From assembly GCA_016839875.1 (NCBI GenBank), contig JAEOTK010000353.1, positions 1-8,980 of the forward strand: DNA of 8,980 nucleotides. Reading direction: 5' to 3'. The notes beneath the pieces were generated by a model. The model ran no database searches, had not been told where the DNA came from, and worked only from the letters and a program-made list of their open reading frames with translations. Shown one piece after another: positions 5,613 through 8,980 of this stretch (position 1 is its first letter; every line of letters starts with the position of its first letter). Position numbers and translations under genes: made by a program. Source of the DNA: Candidatus Heimdallarchaeota archaeon. GTDB taxonomy: Archaea > Asgardarchaeota > Heimdallarchaeia > Heimdallarchaeales > Heimdallarchaeaceae.

Positions 5613-7151
5613 ATGGTAAATCAAAGAAAAATCATAGCTACTCTAATAACTATTCTTTTAGTTAACATTCTAGTCTCTTTTGGAACACAGTCTGCAGTGA
5701 AACCACTTGGAGAAACTAATCCTAAAATGGAAAACAAAGTTGTAAAAAGTTTATTTAACGAATACAATCCTCTCCCTCCAATTGAATTAGATGATAATTT
5801 TGGTGATCAGAACACCTTTTGGGTTTGGCCTGATTATGATGAAGTTCAAAGTGCATATCAAATTAATGCCACTCTTCTAGCTGAAGGTGAATGGTGCTAT
5901 GTATATCTAGATAATGTAACAATTGATAGATGGGGTTATAATGATTCAATTGCTTTATGCTCAGAACTTAGAGATGATTTCGATAACATTACTTATCCTA
6001 AAGGAGTAGAACTAGCAGGACATCCGAATGGTACTCTTGGAGATATTGATGGAGATCTGAAAATTACCTTACTTATTATTGATAATGAAAATAGTATAGG
6101 AGGTTACTATATGTTTGATGATTACCCTACTGGGTCCTCTACCTACAAAAATAAACGAGAAATGGTAAGTATATACTCAGGAGAGAATCCGGATCCAAAG
6201 TTTTATTCATCTATCTTTGCACATGAGTTCAATCATCTTATCTGGTGGAACACTGATATTGATTGGGATATGATGACGCTAATAGAAGGTTATGCAGATT
6301 ACGCTGTGTACTATTCAGGTTATCTAACATCTGAAAATTCTTTTACATCACAAAATAGTCTCAATAGAACTATAGATACAGATTTCTTTTCAGCACATCC
6401 AGAGCAATCTTTACTCTCTTTTGATTATGAAACTGACGAGATAGCTTATGCTAATTATGGTAAAGCACAGATGTTTACTATTTATTTAAGTGAAAAATAT
6501 GGTGAAGAACTAATAAACGATTTAATAACAGATGAAATAGATGGACCTGTGGGAATTGAAATAGCATTAGCTAATGCGGGATATGATATTAGTTTTAACG
6601 ATCTTTACTTAGATTGGATTACAGCGTGCACAATAGATGAGGAAGAAATTGAAAACGGAATCTATAGTTTTGAAAATACTAATTTTACTATTAGCCAGAT
6701 CACGACAATTGATACTATTCCATACACTGAAGAGAATGTAAAATACCTCAAATATGGTTTTGATGTTAAAAAACTCATTACTCCTCCTAACGAATTCACT
6801 CTTGAGATCGCTAATCCTTATCCACTTTCAATAGGTATTTCCGTTGTCATGTATGATGATAATGGGTGGAAAATTACTCAATCTATAGAGACAGAAGAAA
6901 AAAAAGAGAATATATTAATTCATTTCACGGGAGAAAATATCGATTTCGTCTATCTCATAACAAGTTTGATGAGCAAGTCAACTCCAGCTTCTTATGCAGC
7001 AGGTTATACAGAAAACTCTCCTTCAGTACTCCTTACTTACTCTATCATAGAAGGCCATAAGAAGGCTTCATACAGCCTCTTAGGTTCTACACTTCTTATG
7101 ATATTCCTTAGTACTTTGATGGTAATTGTGAAAAGACGAAAATCTCTCTAA
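5613..7151 (+). CDS. Surface-anchored zinc metallopeptidase, M30 (hyicolysin)-like gluzincin
   Basis: This protein has 512 residues counted from ATG 5613; an in-frame GTG at 5604 would add three. The N-terminal signal peptide is M-V-N-Q-R-K plus a hydrophobic core to about residue 27. The catalytic region carries the zincin motif H-E-F-N-H at 204-208. The third ligand is Glu225, 16 residues later, in E-G-Y-A-D-Y-A. That spacing and context are typical of gluzincins of the M30/hyicolysin type. The upstream block D-I-D-G-D-L-K-I-T-L-L (about 146-156), a G-G-Y-Y turn and a K-R-E-M-V strand before the motif also match the general pattern of those enzymes. Residues from about 350 to 480 look beta-rich and may be an accessory domain. 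The C-terminus has a membrane helix (about 486-505) ending in K-R-R-K-S-L, so the protease should be tethered outside the cell. At least seven sequons fit a glycosylated exoprotein. Peptidase activity is inferred from intact motifs; the substrate is unknown. Confidence 0.75.
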   Translation: MVNQRKIIATLITILLVNILVSFGTQSAVKPLGETNPKMENKVVKSLFNEYNPLPPIELDDNFGDQNTFWVWPDYDEVQSAYQINATLLAEGEWCYVYLDNVTIDRWGYNDSIALCSELRDDFDNITYPKGVELAGHPNGTLGDIDGDLKITLLIIDNENSIGGYYMFDDYPTGSSTYKNKREMVSIYSGENPDPKFYSSIFAHEFNHLIWWNTDIDWDMMTLIEGYADYAVYYSGYLTSENSFTSQNSLNRTIDTDFFSAHPEQSLLSFDYETDEIAYANYGKAQMFTIYLSEKYGEELINDLITDEIDGPVGIEIALANAGYDISFNDLYLDWITACTIDEEEIENGIYSFENTNFTISQITTIDTIPYTEENVKYLKYGFDVKKLITPPNEFTLEIANPYPLSIGISVVMYDDNGWKITQSIETEEKKENILIHFTGENIDFVYLITSLMSKSTPASYAAGYTENSPSVLLTYSIIEGHKKASYSLLGSTLLMIFLSTLMVIVKRRKSL

Positions 7152-7152
7152 T

Positions 7153-7169
7153 CTTCTTTTTTTCTAATT
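7153..7169 (+). terminator. Oligo-T terminator after the metallopeptidase gene
   Basis: A T7 run (7157-7163) begins five bases after the TAA stop at 7149-7151 and is followed by further T-rich sequence. No hairpin was seen. It probably separates the protease transcript from the regulator copy 2 cluster. Confidence 0.5.
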
Positions 7170-7236
7170 TATGTTTAAATTTCCAAATACTCAAAATTTC
7201 AGTAAAAAAATAGTCTCAAAATAGTATCGTCCAATC

Positions 7237-7259
7237 TTTAAAATAAAAGAATATAATAT
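7237..7259 (+). promoter_or_regulatory. TATA-like elements upstream of regulator copy 2
   Basis: Two candidates overlap. TTTAAAATAAAA (7237-7248) predicts transcription from about 7267. ATATAATAT (7251-7259) predicts a start around 7280, at the ATG pair 7276/7279. Either gives a leaderless or near-leaderless mRNA. A third A/T element inside the annotated N-terminus (7290-7298) would instead serve a TTG start at 7321. Confidence 0.45.
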
Positions 7260-7275
7260 CGTATCTTTGAACAGA

Positions 7276-8340
7276 ATGATGGGAAACGCTTTTTTATGTG
7301 AAGATAGAATAGATTCAATATTGCATAAAAAAACGATTGGGATCCTAATAGTACTAATTTCATTAGCTGGTCTATTGGTTCCTTTTTCTCAAAACTGCAA
7401 TAGTTTCTCAAATTGCTCTTCATCTTCGTCAATATGTTCAAATGGAGATAATCAAATCATTGTGACACTGCATGATACCAAACTGGATCTTGTAAGTGTT
7501 GAAACCATATATGTTGAACAGACACTACATCTGCTGAACCATTTGAACGAATCCATCACATCTCTTGAATTGAGATTGGATCAAACAATAACTCAATCCA
7601 CATTATCAATAAGAGAATTAACGCACAATCTCAATTATGTTATTTCTAATAACACTGGTTTAATAACTATACAATTCTCGGAAGTATTTCAAGTAAATAG
7701 AACTAAAGAAATCAAATTAATGTACAGAATGAATAAAGTAATTCCATTGTACCAAGGCAATATCTCTTTCTACTGGCTGCAATGCCAATCTTTGATTTCA
7801 TACTCTACTTATAATCACACAATTTCTGTCAGACTTCCAGAAACTAGCTATGTCTATGAGGATGGAACAACTTCTGCTTACTTTCCTGGAAATGCTACAT
7901 ATCAACCTGGAAGAAGAATCATTATCAACTGGAAATTTACAAACCTTTATGCTGGTTCTGATCCAATTTTTTATGTAACGTTTACTGAACCTGTTGTTAA
8001 AGAAAGTTCTCCAATTTGGATATTTATTCTGGGACCAATATTAGGCTTAGCATGTGGAGTGGGAGGTACCATTTTGGTGATGAATAAGAGAGAACAGAGA
8101 GCTGTAAAGAAAATAGGGGAGATGTTTCTTACAGAAACCCAAAAAGAGTTGCTTAGGATTATCGCAGAAAATGGTGGAAAAGTTTCTCAAAAAGAATTGT
8201 GTACAATAACCGGATATACCAAAACGAAAATATCTCGAAATCTAATATCCCTGGAACAACAAGAACTTGTAACAAAGGAAAAGTGGGGAAGAAACTTTCG
8301 GGTATATATTACTGATACTGGAAGGAAAGTGATAGAATGA
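7276..8340 (+). CDS. Membrane-tethered winged-helix regulator, copy 2 (paralogue of 2232-3272)
   Basis: The protein has 354 residues from ATG 7276 (an in-frame TTG at 7267 would add three) and the same architecture as copy 1. Counting from ATG 7276, there is a signal-anchor helix at about 20-38, an extracellular beta-rich domain at about 58-240, a glycine-rich membrane helix at about 247-269, the basic N-K-R-E-Q-R junction, and a winged helix at about 278-354. The helix-turn-helix is K-V-S-Q-K-E-L-C-T-I-T-G followed by T-K-T-K-I-S-R-N-L, with the wing around W-G-R-N-F-R-V-Y-I. Both copies share L-P-x-T-S-Y-x-Y in the ectodomain. Unlike copy 1, this ectodomain has four cysteines (41, 47, 54 and 170), three of them in a Ser/Asn-rich linker just after the first helix. 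Its stop overlaps the ATG of a 47-codon ORF (ATGA), and a NosD-like gene follows, so it probably heads a small operon. The start is uncertain: TTG 7321 would give 339 residues and an N-terminus matching copy 1. Confidence 0.75.
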   Translation: MMGNAFLCEDRIDSILHKKTIGILIVLISLAGLLVPFSQNCNSFSNCSSSSSICSNGDNQIIVTLHDTKLDLVSVETIYVEQTLHLLNHLNESITSLELRLDQTITQSTLSIRELTHNLNYVISNNTGLITIQFSEVFQVNRTKEIKLMYRMNKVIPLYQGNISFYWLQCQSLISYSTYNHTISVRLPETSYVYEDGTTSAYFPGNATYQPGRRIIINWKFTNLYAGSDPIFYVTFTEPVVKESSPIWIFILGPILGLACGVGGTILVMNKREQRAVKKIGEMFLTETQKELLRIIAENGGKVSQKELCTITGYTKTKISRNLISLEQQELVTKEKWGRNFRVYITDTGRKVIE

Positions 8341-8480
8341 AAGGTAAAAGCATAGTTTCAAATCGATTTCATAAAGTTGAATCAAAGAAGCAACATAGTA
8401 GCTTCAGTGTTTTAGAACAATATCAAAAAAATGTTACACAGCTGTTCATATCTGATAAAAATGTAGGAATAAGTAGGTAG
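8337..8480 (+). CDS. Possible small protein, 47 codons, overlapping the regulator stop
   Basis: An ATG at 8337 overlaps the TGA of regulator copy 2 (ATGA), and the frame runs to TAG at 8478-8480, only 5 bp before the next gene's ATG. The product is basic and hydrophilic, with no membrane segment and no motif I recognise. It begins M-K-G-K-S-I-V and ends N-V-G-I-S-R. The ATGA overlap and tight packing are what a translationally coupled operon gene would show, and they are the main support. Against it are the short length, the lack of a known family, and a possible promoter for the downstream gene inside it. It may simply be a spacer with a chance ORF. Confidence 0.35.
   Translation: MKGKSIVSNRFHKVESKKQHSSFSVLEQYQKNVTQLFISDKNVGISR
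8452..8461 (+). promoter_or_regulatory. Weak TATA-like element before the NosD-like gene
   Basis: CTGATAAAAA has its centre about 29 bp upstream of ATG 8486, the right distance for a nearly leaderless transcript. It is a poorer match than the other TATA boxes here and lies inside the small ORF. It may be fortuitous if this gene is co-transcribed with regulator copy 2. An AGGT about 10 nt before the ATG is at best a weak Shine-Dalgarno site. Confidence 0.25.
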
Positions 8481-8485
8481 AAAAA

Positions 8486-8980
8486 ATGCAATTAAGTAGA
8501 AAATTAATTATGATCATTTCAGTTTCAGTTCTAGGAGTATTAGTTGTATTTACAGCAATCTATACCCCTTTACATTATAGGTTAAAAACAATAGAATATG
8601 TAGAGCATGAGTCTATTGTTATTTGGAGGGATTTAGATTTCATAGGGTATCAATTCCCAGGGAAAGGGACTGCCAAAGATCCTTACCGAATTGAGAATCT
8701 AAAAATTGAAGCTAATGGAACTGAAGCAATTTACATCTCTAGTACTTCACAGCATTTCATAATTCAGAACTGTATACTCACAAATATTGCAGAAGATAGT
8801 GGGTATGCTGGGATTTTCATCGAATATGCTGGAAATGGAACAGTAACAATTGATAACAATATCATAGTTAACTATCATTATTCAATTGACATTGAAAACT
8901 GCAGGTTAACAACTATCAGTAATAATATTGGTGAAAAAGTTGAGCTTTCCTATGCCGACGGATCTATTATCTATCATAAT
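8486..8980 (+). CDS. NosD-like right-handed beta-helix surface protein, 3'-truncated
   Basis: The frame is open from ATG 8486 through the right edge, giving 165 residues of an incomplete protein. The N-terminus is M-Q-L-S-R-K followed by a hydrophobic helix (about 7-26), a signal peptide or anchor. After a linker comes F-P-G-K-G-T-A-K-D-P-Y-R-I-E-N-L (57-72), the usual opening of archaeal NosD-type beta-helix proteins (GxGTxxxPYxIENL). Coil-like repeats follow: I-Y-I-S-S-T-S-Q-H-F-I-I-Q-N-C (82-96), G-I-F-I-E-Y-A-G-N-G-T-V-T-I (109-122), N-N-I-I-V-N-Y-H-Y-S-I-D-I-E-N-C (124-139) and I-S-N-N-I (144-148). Each has the short strand-Asn-turn pattern of parallel beta-helix rungs. Such proteins are often large surface or carbohydrate-binding proteins. 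The ligand is unknown, and no copper-specific NosD role is implied. It lies 5 bp after the 47-codon ORF, in the same direction as regulator copy 2. Confidence 0.75.
   Translation, partial: MQLSRKLIMIISVSVLGVLVVFTAIYTPLHYRLKTIEYVEHESIVIWRDLDFIGYQFPGKGTAKDPYRIENLKIEANGTEAIYISSTSQHFIIQNCILTNIAEDSGYAGIFIEYAGNGTVTIDNNIIVNYHYSIDIENCRLTTISNNIGEKVELSYADGSIIYHN

Noticed and set aside
596..7265. The 10-mer TATCGTATCT occurs near 596-605 and again at 7256-7265, both upstream of genes
   Set aside because: Ten-base matches are expected by chance many times in 9 kb of AT-rich DNA. The copies sit at different distances from the promoters and do not extend further.

Overview
The window looks archaeal and most likely comes from an Asgard archaeon (Heimdallarchaeia-like); the lineage is an inference. 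It is AT-rich (about one third G+C by eye) and uses AGA/ATA codons heavily. Genes carry TATA-like boxes with purine-rich upstream elements roughly 25-35 bp before the start, with very short or absent leaders and no convincing Shine-Dalgarno sites. TTG starts are plausible in several places, gene ends carry oligo-T tracts, and there are many N-x-S/T sequons on exported proteins plus a NosD-type beta-helix protein. No rRNA, tRNA, CRISPR array, insertion sequence or phage gene was seen. No stretch longer than about 200 bp lacks a gene.

Layout, left to right. The 3' end of an alpha/beta hydrolase gene (to 587) is followed by a UMF1/Atg22-like major facilitator transporter (660-2144), which ends in a perfect hairpin that includes its stop codon. 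Next is a membrane-tethered winged-helix regulator, here called copy 1 (2232-3272). It converges across a 35-bp gap on a membrane-anchored alpha/beta hydrolase on the minus strand (3308-4225). A 139-bp divergent intergenic region holding a tandem GTTGCCAAC repeat separates that gene from an unrecognised surface protein (4365-5417). Then come a surface-anchored M30-like zinc metallopeptidase (5613-7151) and a second membrane-tethered winged-helix regulator, copy 2 (7276-8340). Copy 2 overlaps a 47-codon ORF (8337-8480), which is followed 5 bp later by a NosD-like beta-helix protein that runs off the right edge (8486-8980).

Taken together, this is mostly a cell-envelope region. Five or six of the products carry an N-terminal export or anchor segment, and two of them also have a C-terminal membrane anchor with a short Arg/Lys tail. 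The most interesting element is the pair of paralogous one-component regulators. Each has an extracellular beta-rich sensor, two membrane helices and a cytoplasmic winged-helix DNA-binding domain. Their DNA-binding halves are far more similar than their sensors, which suggests two signals feeding related DNA sites. Apart from the compact copy 2 cluster, each gene appears to have its own promoter. Joint function of the neighbouring surface genes is therefore an inference from proximity.
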